Below the pieces are notes generated by a model, which saw nothing but the letters and a program-made list of their open reading frames with translations, did not search any database and was not told the DNA's origin. DNA of 49,566 bases. It comes from CAVAWX01 sp963614215 (GTDB taxonomy: Bacteria; Actinomycetota; Coriobacteriia; Coriobacteriales; QAMH01). Where the stretch lies: contig CAVECB010000010.1 of NCBI GenBank assembly GCA_963614215.1, forward strand, positions 1 to 49,566. The letters run 5' to 3'. A program made the position numbers and the translations under genes. Positions 15,992 through 24,753 of this stretch are shown in pieces. How positions within the stretch are numbered: position 1 is the first letter of the stretch; every line of letters starts with the position of its first letter.

Positions 15992-17485
15992 ATGCTGCAG
16001 AAACGCACCAAGATCGTCTGCACCCTAGGCCCTGCCGCAGACGGAGAACCCGACCTGCGCAATCTCGTGCAGGCGGGCATGGACGTGGCCCGGCTGAACT
16101 TCGGCCACGGCGACACCCCCGAGCACCTCGCCCGTTTGAACCGACTGAAGAAAGTGCGCCGCGAGCTGGGCACGCCCACGGCCGTCATGGTCGAACTGCG
16201 CGGCAGCGGCATACGCACCGGACTGCTCGAAGACGGCGCCCCTGTGCGCCTGCAGGCGGGCCGGCGCATCGTCTTGAAGGCAGCCGAGGTGGCGGGCAGC
16301 GCGCGCGAGGTTCACCAGAGCTTTCCCGGGCTTGCCGCACATGTGACCCCCGGCACCTCGGTACTGCTCGACGACGGCCAGATAGAGCTGGCCGTAGACG
16401 AGTGCGACGGCGAGGACGTGGTGTGCACGGTGCAAAACACCGGCATGCTGGGCGAGCGCAAGTCCGTGCACTTGCCGGGCGTCGATTTGGGGCTGCCGCT
16501 TCTAACGGATGCCGACCGCGAGACGGCGCGCTTTGCCGTGGAGCAGGGTGCCGATTTTCTTGCGGTGCCGGGCGTGCGCGACGCGGTCGACGTGGCATCC
16601 GTGCGCGAGTTGCTTGCGCAGCTGGGCGGTGCGGGGGTTTCCGTGGTGGCCAAGGTGGACAACGCCGCGGCGGTAGAGCACGCGCGCGAGATTGCACTGG
16701 CAGCCGATGCCGTGGTCGTCGACCGCGGCAACCTAGGCGTTTTGTTGGGCGCCGAGCAGGTGCCGCACATCCAGAAAAACATCGCCGCCGTCTGCCGCGA
16801 GGTGCACACGCCGGTGGTCATCGCCACGCAGCTGCTCGACTCGATGGAGCGTATGCCGCGCCCCACCCGCGCCGAGGCCGCCGACATCGCCGGTGCTGTG
16901 GACGATGGCGCGGATGCCTTGCTGTTGTCCGGCGAGACGGCGCAGGGCAAGTACCCCGTGCCCGCCGTGCAGATGATGGCTCGCATCGTTTGCGAGAGCG
17001 AGGCGCGCCTGTCCCGTCCGCCCGCGCCCGCCCTGCCCGAGACGACCGCCGTCGAGCGCGTGTCGCCTTCTGTGGGCTTGGCCGCTGTGCGCGCTGCCGA
17101 CGCGGTGGACGCGGCCTGCATCGTCACCCCGACCGAATCCGGGCGCACCGCGCGCCTGCTCTCGAACCTGCGGCCGGCCAAGCCCATATACGCCGTGACC
17201 GAACACGAGGAGGTGGCCCGCCGCGTGCAGCTGTGCTGGGGCGTCGCCGCGCTCGTGGGCAGCGCCGGCGAGCACACCATGTCCTCCACGGTCGCGGCGG
17301 CCTGCGAGACTTTGCGCGCGGCCAGTCTTGCCCACGATGGCGACATCGTGGTGGTGACGGCCGGAGATGCCGCCACCAGCCCGCGCGTGCACGGCGACGA
17401 CGGACGCGACGGCTACGCGGGCACGAACGTGATGTGTGTCGTGCAGGTGGGCATCGACGCTGCGGAAGGAGGCGATGGCAAATGA
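15992..17485 (+). CDS. Divergent pyruvate kinase homologue
   Basis: Full-length pyruvate kinase fold of 497 residues: an N-terminal barrel beginning KRTKIVCTLGPA and a C-terminal domain with TPTESGRTARLLSNLRPAKP. ATQLLDSMERMPRPTRAEAADIA and LLLSGETAQGKYP are normal. Several active-site positions differ from the canonical enzyme. NFSHG is NFGHG (Gly38). DTKGPEIR is ELRGSGIR (68-75). KIEN is KVDN (221-224), and RGDLG is RGNLG with Asn247 in place of the Mg2+-binding Asp. The catalytic Lys221 is kept. It may be a low-activity or altered-specificity enzyme, or a regulator. It heads the rhamnose operon, its stop overlapping rhaB by ATGA. I assign the fold with confidence but not the activity, so I give no symbol. 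Confidence 0.85.
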   Translation: MLQKRTKIVCTLGPAADGEPDLRNLVQAGMDVARLNFGHGDTPEHLARLNRLKKVRRELGTPTAVMVELRGSGIRTGLLEDGAPVRLQAGRRIVLKAAEVAGSAREVHQSFPGLAAHVTPGTSVLLDDGQIELAVDECDGEDVVCTVQNTGMLGERKSVHLPGVDLGLPLLTDADRETARFAVEQGADFLAVPGVRDAVDVASVRELLAQLGGAGVSVVAKVDNAAAVEHAREIALAADAVVVDRGNLGVLLGAEQVPHIQKNIAAVCREVHTPVVIATQLLDSMERMPRPTRAEAADIAGAVDDGADALLLSGETAQGKYPVPAVQMMARIVCESEARLSRPPAPALPETTAVERVSPSVGLAAVRAADAVDAACIVTPTESGRTARLLSNLRPAKPIYAVTEHEEVARRVQLCWGVAALVGSAGEHTMSSTVAAACETLRAASLAHDGDIVVVTAGDAATSPRVHGDDGRDGYAGTNVMCVVQVGIDAAEGGDGK

Positions 17486-18951
17486 CCCGCTACCATCTGG
17501 CCATAGACATCGGAGCCTCGTCCGGGCGCCACGTGCTCGGACACCTCGAGGACGGCAAGATAGTGCTCGAGGAGATATACCGCTTCGACAACACGCAAAA
17601 GCGCGTGGACGGCCACGACTGCTGGGACGTCGAGGGGCTGTTTCAAAGCATCCTGGCCGGCATGCGCGCCTGCAAGGATGCGGGCAAGGTTCCCGAGACC
17701 GTCGGCATCGACACCTGGGGCGTCGATTTCGTCCTCCTCGACGAGAAGGGCTCTCTCGTGGGTGACGCGGTGGCCTACCGCGACGCGCGCACCCAAGGCG
17801 TACCCGAGCGCGTGGACGCTGTCGTGGACGCGCAGGAGGTCTACCACGCCTGCGGCATACAGCGCCAGGCATTCAACACGATTTACCAGCTGGTCGCGCT
17901 GAAAGACGAGCATCCGGAGCAGCTTGCAGCCGCCTCGCTGTTTTTGATGATTCCCGACTACTTCAACTACCTGCTGACGGGCGTGGCGGCAAACGAGTAC
18001 ACGAACGCGACGACGACGAACATGCTCGACGCGCGCACGAAGGACTGGGACACAGGGCTGCTCGAGGCCCTGGGCATCCCTACCTCGATGTTTACCAAGC
18101 CCAAGATGCCGGGCGAGGTGCTGGGCGCCCTCACGCCGGACATAGAGCGCGAAGTGGGCTTTTCCACGCGCGTCGTGTTGCCCGCCACGCACGACACTGG
18201 CTCGGCGTTTTTGGCCATCCCCGCCCGCGACGACGACGCGGTCTACATCTCGAGCGGCACCTGGAGTTTGCTGGGCGTGGAAAACGAAGGACCTATCACC
18301 ACCGAGGCCGCGCGCTTGCAAAATTTCACCAACGAGGGCGGCTACGACTTCCGCTTCCGCTTCCTGAAAAACATCATGGGTTTGTGGATGAGCCAGAGCG
18401 TGCGCCGCGAACTAAACGGCGTGTCCTACGTGGAAGGCGCCGCCGCATCCAAGCACGCGCTGCGAAAGGAAGGCGAGCCGGAGATAGGCTTTGCAGACCT
18501 CATCGCCGCCGCGCAAGAAGAAGCGGATTTCCCCGCACTGGTAAACGTCAACGACGATAGGTTCTTAAGCCCCGCGTCGATGATTGACGAGCTGTGCGCC
18601 GCGTGCGCCGAGACCGGCCAGCCCGTGCCGGCAGGGCCTGGGCAGATTATGGCCTGCGTCTACAACTCGCTGGCCGCCTGCTACGCGTCGTCCATCGCCG
18701 ATTTGGCGGCGCTCACGGGCAGAGAGTACGGCTCGGTAAACATCGTGGGCGGCGGCTGCCAAGACATGTGGCTGAACCAAAAAACCGCCGACGCGTGCGG
18801 ACTGCCCGTGCTGGCCGGGCCCATTGAGGGCACGAGCCTGGGCAACCTGATCGTCCAGTTCATCTGCACCGGCGAGTTTGCCGATTTGAAGCAGGCGCGC
18901 GAGAGCGTGCGCGCGTCGTTTGAAATTCACGAGGTGGCACCGCAAGGCTGA
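17482..18951 (+). CDS. rhaB: Rhamnulokinase
   Basis: Phosphorylates L-rhamnulose to L-rhamnulose 1-phosphate. 489 residues of the FGGY kinase family. The N-terminal ATPase motif is HLAIDIGASSGRHVLG, which with ASSGR is characteristic of RhaB. GIDTWGVDFVLLDEKG, PATHDTGSAFLAIP and the second ATP motif around VNIVGGGCQDMWLNQ follow. The ATG overlaps the preceding stop by four bases (ATGA), and GGAAGGAGG lies about ten bases upstream, so translation is likely coupled to the pyruvate kinase-like gene. A hairpin (GGGCGC with GCGCCC, about 18974-19003) follows before rhaA. Confidence 0.95.
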   Translation: MTRYHLAIDIGASSGRHVLGHLEDGKIVLEEIYRFDNTQKRVDGHDCWDVEGLFQSILAGMRACKDAGKVPETVGIDTWGVDFVLLDEKGSLVGDAVAYRDARTQGVPERVDAVVDAQEVYHACGIQRQAFNTIYQLVALKDEHPEQLAAASLFLMIPDYFNYLLTGVAANEYTNATTTNMLDARTKDWDTGLLEALGIPTSMFTKPKMPGEVLGALTPDIEREVGFSTRVVLPATHDTGSAFLAIPARDDDAVYISSGTWSLLGVENEGPITTEAARLQNFTNEGGYDFRFRFLKNIMGLWMSQSVRRELNGVSYVEGAAASKHALRKEGEPEIGFADLIAAAQEEADFPALVNVNDDRFLSPASMIDELCAACAETGQPVPAGPGQIMACVYNSLAACYASSIADLAALTGREYGSVNIVGGGCQDMWLNQKTADACGLPVLAGPIEGTSLGNLIVQFICTGEFADLKQARESVRASFEIHEVAPQG

Positions 18952-19025
18952 CCTTGCGCTGGCATAGAAAGCCGGGCGCCTTGCACCTTGGGTGAAAGCG
19001 CCCACGAGTAGAAAGCGAGCAGCAC

Positions 19026-20288
19026 ATGAGCACCATGTACGAAGAGGCGAAAAAGCGCTACGCCGAGCATGGCATCGACACCGAGGCCGTGCTCGAGAAG
19101 CTGGCGGCCAAGGCCATCAGCGTGAACTGCTGGCAAGGCGACGACGTCGTGGGCTTTGACCAGGGTGAGGACAACGCGGCTTCCGGCGGTATTATGGCGA
19201 CGGGCAACTACCCCGGCCGTGCGCGCGATTTCGCGGAGCTGACCGCCGACTTCGAGAAGGCCATGAGCCTGATCCCCGGCAAAAAGCGCATCAACCTGCA
19301 CGCGAGCTATGCCGTCTTCAACGACGCCAACCCCTGGCACGACCGCGACGAGCTGGTCTACGCCGATTTTGCCCCGTGGGTGGAGTGGGCGCGCGAGCAC
19401 GGCTATGGCATCGACTTCAACCCGACGCTGTTCTCGCATCCCAAGATGGACCACGGCCTGTCCGTGACCTCGCCGGACGCCGACACACGCGCGTTTTGGA
19501 TTCGCCACTGCATCGCCTGCCGCAAGATTGCCGAGCAGATTGGCGTCGAGCTCGACGACATGGTGCTGAACAACTTCTGGATTCCCGATGGCCTGAAGGA
19601 CACCGCCGGCGACAAGTACGGCATGCGCGCGCGCCTGAAGGACTCGCTCGACGAAATCTATGCCTTCGACACGCCGCACGTCATCGATGCTATGGAGCAA
19701 AAGCTCTTCGGCGTGGGCGTCGAGGGCTTCACCGCCGGCAACCAGGAGTTCTACGTCAGCTACGCGGCCAAGAAGGGCGGCAACTTCTGCGTGCTGCTCG
19801 ACATCGGGCACTTCAACCCGACCGAAGACGTCTCGGACAAGCTGCCGAGCCTGCTGCAGTTCTTCCCCTACGTGCCGCTGCACGTCACGCGCCCCATGCA
19901 CTGGGACAGCGACCACGTGATCGTGCTAAACGACACCATCAAGGACCTGGCTGCGCAAATCGTGTCCTGCCCCGGCGGCTGGGAGAAAACCGTCATCGGC
20001 CTGGACTTCTTCGACGCGGCCATCAACCGTATCGGTGCCTGGGCGACCGGCACGCGCACCATGGAAAAGGCGCTGCTCTTCGAGCTGCTGCAGCCATGGG
20101 ATCGTCTGAAGGAGCTGCAGGACACTTGGCAGGACTCCGAGCGCATGATGGTGTTCGAGCAATTCAAGACCATGCCGTGGGCGGCCGTGTGGGAAGAGTA
20201 CTGCGAGCGCGCGGGCGTGCCCCAAGACGGCGAGGTTTGGGCAGCGGTAAAGGCCTACGAGGACGAGGTGCTGTCCAAGCGCGCATAA
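19026..20288 (+). CDS. rhaA: L-rhamnose isomerase
   Basis: Converts L-rhamnose to L-rhamnulose, the first step of the pathway. 420 residues, as in other RhaA. VNCWQGDDVVGFDQGEDNAA, INLHASYAVF, DFNPTLFSHPKMD, LLDIGHFNPTED and the metal-binding GLDFFDAAINRIGAWATGTR stretch all match the family. The Shine-Dalgarno before the ATG is weak (AAAGCGAG). Confidence 0.96.
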   Translation: MSTMYEEAKKRYAEHGIDTEAVLEKLAAKAISVNCWQGDDVVGFDQGEDNAASGGIMATGNYPGRARDFAELTADFEKAMSLIPGKKRINLHASYAVFNDANPWHDRDELVYADFAPWVEWAREHGYGIDFNPTLFSHPKMDHGLSVTSPDADTRAFWIRHCIACRKIAEQIGVELDDMVLNNFWIPDGLKDTAGDKYGMRARLKDSLDEIYAFDTPHVIDAMEQKLFGVGVEGFTAGNQEFYVSYAAKKGGNFCVLLDIGHFNPTEDVSDKLPSLLQFFPYVPLHVTRPMHWDSDHVIVLNDTIKDLAAQIVSCPGGWEKTVIGLDFFDAAINRIGAWATGTRTMEKALLFELLQPWDRLKELQDTWQDSERMMVFEQFKTMPWAAVWEEYCERAGVPQDGEVWAAVKAYEDEVLSKRA

Positions 20289-20307
20289 GGCGCGTTCGAT
20301 AGAGGAA

Positions 20308-20349
20308 AAAGGTCGCGCGGGCAAAAAAGAACGTGTGCGCGCGGCCTTT
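20308..20349 (+). promoter_or_regulatory. Strong hairpin between rhaA and rhaD
   Basis: AAAGGTCGCGCG (20308-20319) pairs over 12 positions, one of them G-U, with CGCGCGGCCTTT (20338-20349). It is followed by CGTTTCG rather than a full T-run. It may attenuate transcription or protect the upstream rhaBA part of the mRNA. Confidence 0.55.
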
Positions 20350-20379
20350 CGTTTCGCGGATAAAGGAGAGGATGGGTTT

Positions 20380-21210
20380 ATGGCAGTCGAGCAGACCAGG
20401 TGCTTTACGGCGTTTGCGCGCCTGTGCGGCGACGGCTTTTTGCAGGGCTGGCACGAGGCCAACGGCGGCAACTTGAGCTACCGCATGACAGACGCCGAGG
20501 TGGCCGAGTGCAGGCCGGAGTTCTCGCAGGCCGGCGCATGGGTCGAGCTGGGTATCGAGGCGCCTGCGCTGGGCGGGCAGTTCTTCATGACGACCGGCTC
20601 GGGCAAGTACATGAGAAACGTCGCGGAGTTTCCGTGCGAGAGCGTCGGTATCGTCGAGCTGTCGGCGGCCGGCGACGCCTACCGCATCGTGTGGGGCCTC
20701 GAAGGCGGCGGCAAGCCCACAAGCGAGCTGCCCACGCACATCATGAACCACGAGGTGCGCGCGAAGGCCACGGACGGCGCCTGCCGCGTCATCTACCACG
20801 CGCACTGCCCCAACATCATCGCCTTGTCCACGCTGGTCGAGCCCGACGCGAAGAGGTGGACGCGCATCCTGTGGAAGAGCATGACCGAGTGCGTGATCAT
20901 CTTCCCGCAGGGCGTGGGCGTCGTGGATTGGATGGTGCCGGGCGGCGCGGCTATCGCACGCGAGACGGCAAAGCTTTTGGCCGCACACGACGCAGTGGTG
21001 TGGACCCAGCACGGCATGTTCGTGTCGGGAGAAAGCTTCGATGCCGCCTTCGGCCTCATGCACACCATCGAGAAAAGCGCCGGCCTCTATTTGGCGGCCC
21101 GCGCGGCAAACGGCGGACGCGAGCCGGAGCACCTCATCACCGACGCGCAGCTCGCGCAGGTGTGCAGCGACTTTGGCGTAAAACCCAACGCCGACTTCAT
21201 CTGCGCGTAA
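20380..21210 (+). CDS. rhaD: Rhamnulose-1-phosphate aldolase
   Basis: Splits L-rhamnulose 1-phosphate into dihydroxyacetone phosphate and L-lactaldehyde. 276 residues of the class II aldolase/adducin fold. WHEANGGNLSYRM, FFMTTGSGKYMRN, the zinc-binding region VIYHAHCPNIIAL, the later histidine in WTQHGMFVSG and FGLMHTIEKSAG are typical. The start at 20380 is set by AAAGGAGAGG nine bases upstream; the frame is open 15 codons earlier without support. Confidence 0.94.
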   Translation: MAVEQTRCFTAFARLCGDGFLQGWHEANGGNLSYRMTDAEVAECRPEFSQAGAWVELGIEAPALGGQFFMTTGSGKYMRNVAEFPCESVGIVELSAAGDAYRIVWGLEGGGKPTSELPTHIMNHEVRAKATDGACRVIYHAHCPNIIALSTLVEPDAKRWTRILWKSMTECVIIFPQGVGVVDWMVPGGAAIARETAKLLAAHDAVVWTQHGMFVSGESFDAAFGLMHTIEKSAGLYLAARAANGGREPEHLITDAQLAQVCSDFGVKPNADFICA

Positions 21211-21262
21211 AAGACGCGCACGAGAAAAACCGTTTCGCTTCAACGAAAAGGAGACACGCGAC

Positions 21263-21604
21263 ATGACCACGCGAAAGACCGCCGACGGGCGCACTATCCA
21301 GGGCTTTAAGATGAAGCTCTACCCCGGCTTTGCCGAAGAGTACGAGAAGCGCCACAACGAGCTGTGGCCGGAGATGGCCGACATGATTCACGAGTACGGC
21401 GGCCACAACTACTCCATCTTCATCGACGAGGAGACCAACATCCTCTTCGGCTACATCGAGATAGACGACCCCGAGACCTACGCGAAGAGCGCGGACACGC
21501 CCATCAACCGCAAGTGGTGGGATTTCATGGCCTCCGTGATGGAGACTAACGCCGACAATTCGCCGGTCAGCGTCGATCTGCCCTGCGCCTTCCATCTGGA
21601 CTAG
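21263..21604 (+). CDS. rhaM: L-rhamnose mutarotase
   Basis: Interconverts the anomers of L-rhamnose so that the isomerase is supplied. 113 residues with FKMKLYPGFAEEYEKRHNELWPEM, HNYSIFIDEETNILFGYIEI and the WWDFMA stretch; the conserved His and Trp/Tyr residues are those of the RhaM/YiiL fold. AAAAGGAGA precedes the ATG. Confidence 0.93.
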   Translation: MTTRKTADGRTIQGFKMKLYPGFAEEYEKRHNELWPEMADMIHEYGGHNYSIFIDEETNILFGYIEIDDPETYAKSADTPINRKWWDFMASVMETNADNSPVSVDLPCAFHLD

Positions 21605-21779
21605 GCGCGCGCCTGCGCAAAGCGCGCAAGGCGGGTGAAGGGCTAAAAGGCTGCACCGCGCCTCGTTTCGCGCCGCGTTTTTCGGCGGCGGCAAAAAGGG
21701 GCGCGTTGAAGGCTTCGGTTAGGGGGTGCGCGGCTGTGTTTGCGGCGGCGTGCCGACACAAAAGGAAAGGTTGAAGAAA

Positions 21780-23147
21780 GTGGCACTATCGCAAGAACGC
21801 AAGGGGACCATCGCGGTCTCGCTCACGAACTTCCTCGACTCGGGCTGCATCGTCGCCAGCTCCGTCGCCTTGACGGCGTGGGCGGCGGCCTTCGGCTTCG
21901 ACTCGACGTGGACGGCCATCTTGGGCGCCATCGGCGCAAACGCCTTCGGCGCGGCGGTTGGCGCGCTCGTCGGCGGGTTTTTGACCGACAAGTTCGGCCG
22001 CACCATCATCTACAAGTACAATCTGCTCGTCTACGCGTTCGGCGTGCTGTTGGCCATGCTCGCGGTGAACCTGCCCATGGTCGTGCTCGGCGTCGTCATC
22101 TCGGGTCTGTCGGTGGGCGCCGGCGTGCCCGCCTCGTGGAGCTACATCTCCGAGACCTCCGAGACCGAGCACCGCGCCTCCAACATCGGCATCAGCCAGT
22201 TCGCGTGGAGCTGCGGGCCTGCCATCGTGTTCATCGTCTCGCTGGTCTTGTCCTTCGTTTTGCCCGGGTTTGCGGCAGACGGCAAGACGCTGCTGCCTGC
22301 GGGCACCTACGGGCCGTTTGACGGCCTGCTCGCGACGCGCATCCTCTTTTTGATGCTGCTCGTCGTCGCGCTCGTGGCTTGGAACCTCCAGCGCCAGCTG
22401 CAAGAGTCGGCCGACTGGGCGGAAAAGAGCGACGACAACGCGGAGACTCGCTCCTTTGGCGAGATCTTGGCCGCGCCGCTGAAAAACGCCGTCAGCGTGA
22501 AGTCCATCATCTTCCTCGTCGCGGTGTATTTGACCTGGAACCTCGCCGCCGGCACGAACGGGCAGTTCATGCCCTACCTCTACGCGGCCGCGGGCAACAT
22601 CGACTCCACCGGCCAAAGCCTGCTCGGCGTTGTGCAGTGGGTCTTGGTGGCTGTGTGCTCGCTTGCCATCTTCTCCAAGTTCGGCGACAAGGTCTCGCAC
22701 CGCGTGCTCTTCGGCATCTCGGCCGGCATGGCGCTGCTGTCTTGGATTTGCATCGCCATCTTCGGCGTGGCCCTCAACAACGGCACCTCCGATTCCATGG
22801 GCTGGTGCCTGTGGGCCTACGTGCTGCTCTGGGGCGTGTCGGCTGGTTTTTCTGCCCAGTGCTTCTACGCGCTGTGGGGCACCGAGCTGTTCCCGACGCG
22901 CTATCGCGGCGGTGCGCAGGGTGTCATGTTCTTCCTCGTCCGCGCGGTGCTGGGCATCTGGTCGCTCGTGGGCGTTGGCGCCATCATGGGCGACATCTCG
23001 GCCAACCCGGCCGGCTTCTTCCCGGCGGCTGTCATCATGTGTGTCGTCTTGGTCATCTCCCTGCTTGTGGGCGTCATCTGGTGCCCCAAGACCCAGGGCA
23101 AGACCCTCGACGAGATTACGCGCGAGCGCTACGGCGACGACGTCTAG
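21780..23147 (+). CDS. MFS sugar transporter, probably for L-rhamnose
   Basis: Twelve-helix major facilitator of about 455 residues. GGFLTDKFGRTIIYKYNLLV carries the loop 2-3 signature, and the later GTELFPTRYRGGAQGVMFF is typical of the sugar porter (SP) family. It differs from the enterobacterial rhamnose symporter RhaT, which belongs to another family. The chosen GTG at 21780 has GGAAAGG nine bases upstream. Its place as the last gene of the rhamnose operon, before a good terminator, is the basis for the substrate call. Confidence 0.85.
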   Translation: MALSQERKGTIAVSLTNFLDSGCIVASSVALTAWAAAFGFDSTWTAILGAIGANAFGAAVGALVGGFLTDKFGRTIIYKYNLLVYAFGVLLAMLAVNLPMVVLGVVISGLSVGAGVPASWSYISETSETEHRASNIGISQFAWSCGPAIVFIVSLVLSFVLPGFAADGKTLLPAGTYGPFDGLLATRILFLMLLVVALVAWNLQRQLQESADWAEKSDDNAETRSFGEILAAPLKNAVSVKSIIFLVAVYLTWNLAAGTNGQFMPYLYAAAGNIDSTGQSLLGVVQWVLVAVCSLAIFSKFGDKVSHRVLFGISAGMALLSWICIAIFGVALNNGTSDSMGWCLWAYVLLWGVSAGFSAQCFYALWGTELFPTRYRGGAQGVMFFLVRAVLGIWSLVGVGAIMGDISANPAGFFPAAVIMCVVLVISLLVGVIWCPKTQGKTLDEITRERYGDDV

Positions 23148-23192
23148 GCTGTTCGGATGCGGCATGTGCGCGGCGTATCGCGCATGTGGGTG

Positions 23193-23230
23193 AAAAGGGG
23201 GCGCTGCCTTTGCGGGCGGCGCCCTTTTTT
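23193..23230 (+). terminator. Terminator of the rhamnose operon
   Basis: GGGCGC (23199-23204) pairs with GCGCCC (23219-23224), extended outward by A-T and G-U pairs, and is followed by TTTTTT. Confidence 0.82.
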
Positions 23231-23373
23231 GTGACCGCGCCTGGTTTTCACCCTCTCGAAGACGCGGCGCGCGTGTGCGGAGACGGGCGGCGCGCGTGTG
23301 TGGCGGGGAAGGGGAGTTTCGCCGCGTGCTATTATGTGCGCGCATCGGTTAGCCGCAAGAGAGAGGCGCGCAC

Positions 23374-24387
23374 ATGGAACAACTCACGGACAAGGTGGTC
23401 GAGCTGGTCGAAAAGGCCATGGAAGGCAACGGTCTTTCCTTCGACGAGATGGAATACCTCTACGGTATCGACCCGCTCTCGCGCGATTCCTACCTCGTGC
23501 GCTGGGCGGCGCACCAGATGTCGATGGCCGCCACAAACGGCAAGGCCGAAATCCACGCCCAGATAGGCCTCAACGGCAGCCCCTGCGGCAAGAACTGCAA
23601 GTTCTGCAGCTTTGCCGTGTGCAACGGACTGGTGAAGGAAAAACTCGAGCTGTCGGCCGACGACGTGCGCTACTACTGCGACGAGTACATGGAGGCCGGC
23701 GCGAACCTCATCCTCATGCTCACGACGGCGAGCTATCCTTTCGAAAAGATACTGGAGATGACGGCGGTGGCCCGCGGGGTCATCGGCGACGAGATGCCTT
23801 TGCTCATCAATACGGGCGACATGACGCTCGAGCAGGCAAAGCAGCTGAAGGCCGCCGGCATCGACGGCTGCTACCACGCCGTGCGCATGCGCGAGGGCGA
23901 GGATACCGGCATCGAGGTGGCCACGCGCCTGGAGACACTGGCACACATCCACGAGGCGGGCTTGTCGCTGTCCACCTGTGTCGAGCCGGTGGGTCCGGAG
24001 CACTCCGCGCACGAAATCGCCGAGGCCTCGAAGCTGTGCATGGACTCGCATGCCATGTCGGCGGGCGTGGGCAGGCGCATCACGGTCGAGGGCACGCAGG
24101 TTGAAAGCCGCGGGCAGATATCGGACATGGTGAACTCGCTGTACGTGGCCGTCTACGGCCTGACCACGGGCTTTGCACCGGCGCTGAACTGTGCTGTGTC
24201 CTCGCCGATATCGGCGGTCTCGGGTGGCAATCTGTGCTGGGCCGAGGTGGGCGCCAACCCGCGCGACACGGTGGACCTGACCGAAAACGGCGGGCGCGGC
24301 GCGGGCGTCGAGCGCTGCCGCAGCGAATACGAGAAGGCTGGCTGGGAAGTGCTGGACGGCCCTTCGCAGGGCTGGAAGCTGGCCTAG
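23374..24387 (+). CDS. Radical SAM protein, BioB/HydE-like
   Basis: A 337-residue radical S-adenosylmethionine enzyme. The cluster motif CGKNCKFC gives Cys71, Cys75 and Cys78 (CxxxCxxC). An N-terminal helical segment (VEKAMEGNGLSFDEMEYLYG) resembles that of biotin synthase and HydE/PylB enzymes. GCYHAVRMREGEDTGI and the TCVEPVGPEHS stretch fit the second half of such barrels. BioB's usual cluster sequence and its second-cluster cysteines are not obvious, so the reaction is unknown. AGAGAGG precedes the ATG; TATTAT at 23330-23335 could be its -10. There is no biotin gene nearby. Confidence 0.75.
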   Translation: MEQLTDKVVELVEKAMEGNGLSFDEMEYLYGIDPLSRDSYLVRWAAHQMSMAATNGKAEIHAQIGLNGSPCGKNCKFCSFAVCNGLVKEKLELSADDVRYYCDEYMEAGANLILMLTTASYPFEKILEMTAVARGVIGDEMPLLINTGDMTLEQAKQLKAAGIDGCYHAVRMREGEDTGIEVATRLETLAHIHEAGLSLSTCVEPVGPEHSAHEIAEASKLCMDSHAMSAGVGRRITVEGTQVESRGQISDMVNSLYVAVYGLTTGFAPALNCAVSSPISAVSGGNLCWAEVGANPRDTVDLTENGGRGAGVERCRSEYEKAGWEVLDGPSQGWKLA

Positions 24388-24561
24388 GGCAAAACGCTAT
24401 CCATGTTGCGGGCGGGCGCGTGCATATGCGTGCTCGCCCGTTTGCATACTTACGTTCCTCAGGCGATGCGGGCGGCGCTTCCGGCGCTTCCGGCGCGGGC
24501 GATGCGGGCGCGACCTCCCCGGTCAAGCCGGCGCTTAAGCCGCTTTTCACAGATTCTCCAC

Positions 24562-24589
24562 TTTTGCGCGCGCGGACTTAAGGTAGAAT
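24562..24589 (+). promoter_or_regulatory. Candidate promoter of met leader and metNIQ
   Basis: TTTTGC (24562-24567), 16 bases, TAGAAT (24584-24589). The start point would fall near 24596, only a few bases before the ATG of the leader peptide. The ~170 bases upstream, after the radical SAM gene, hold only short GC repeats (GCTTCCGGC twice, GCGATGCGGGCG twice). Confidence 0.5.
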
Positions 24590-24600
24590 CCTTCCTCGCA

Positions 24601-24651
24601 ATGGCAAAGGCATTCGACATAGCATTCATCGGCTCCATGCGAATGATGTAG
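24601..24651 (+). CDS. Methionine-rich leader peptide upstream of metNIQ
   Basis: A 16-codon frame, MAKAFDIAFIGSMRMM, with three of its last four codons coding for methionine, placed before a methionine importer operon. Its last Met codon and stop lie inside a perfect 8-bp hairpin (24646-24666). Clustered codons for the regulated amino acid next to a hairpin are the hallmark of ribosome-mediated attenuation, as in trp, his and thr leaders. With a predicted start point about five bases upstream it would be almost leaderless. Confidence 0.5.
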   Translation: MAKAFDIAFIGSMRMM

Positions 24652-24666
24652 GCTCTACGCCTACAT
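24646..24666 (+). promoter_or_regulatory. Hairpin overlapping end of met leader peptide
   Basis: ATGTAGGC (24646-24653) is exactly complementary to GCCTACAT (24659-24666), with loop TCTAC. The left arm contains the final Met codon and the TAG stop, so a ribosome in the leader would melt it. No T-run follows directly. The next ~85 bases to metN are unusually A/T-rich, and I could not define a second, competing hairpin in them. Confidence 0.55.
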
Positions 24667-24753
24667 ATACTTACTTTTACCCACAACACAAGTGCATATC
24701 CGTATCCATTCCATTTCGTCCGCGTGTGCGACATCGCGCGGGCAGGCAGATAG

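Noticed and set aside
24390..24560. GC-rich repeats resembling a coding tail after the radical SAM gene
   Set aside because: The frame lacks a start with a ribosome site and is separated from the gene by its stop; treated as non-coding.
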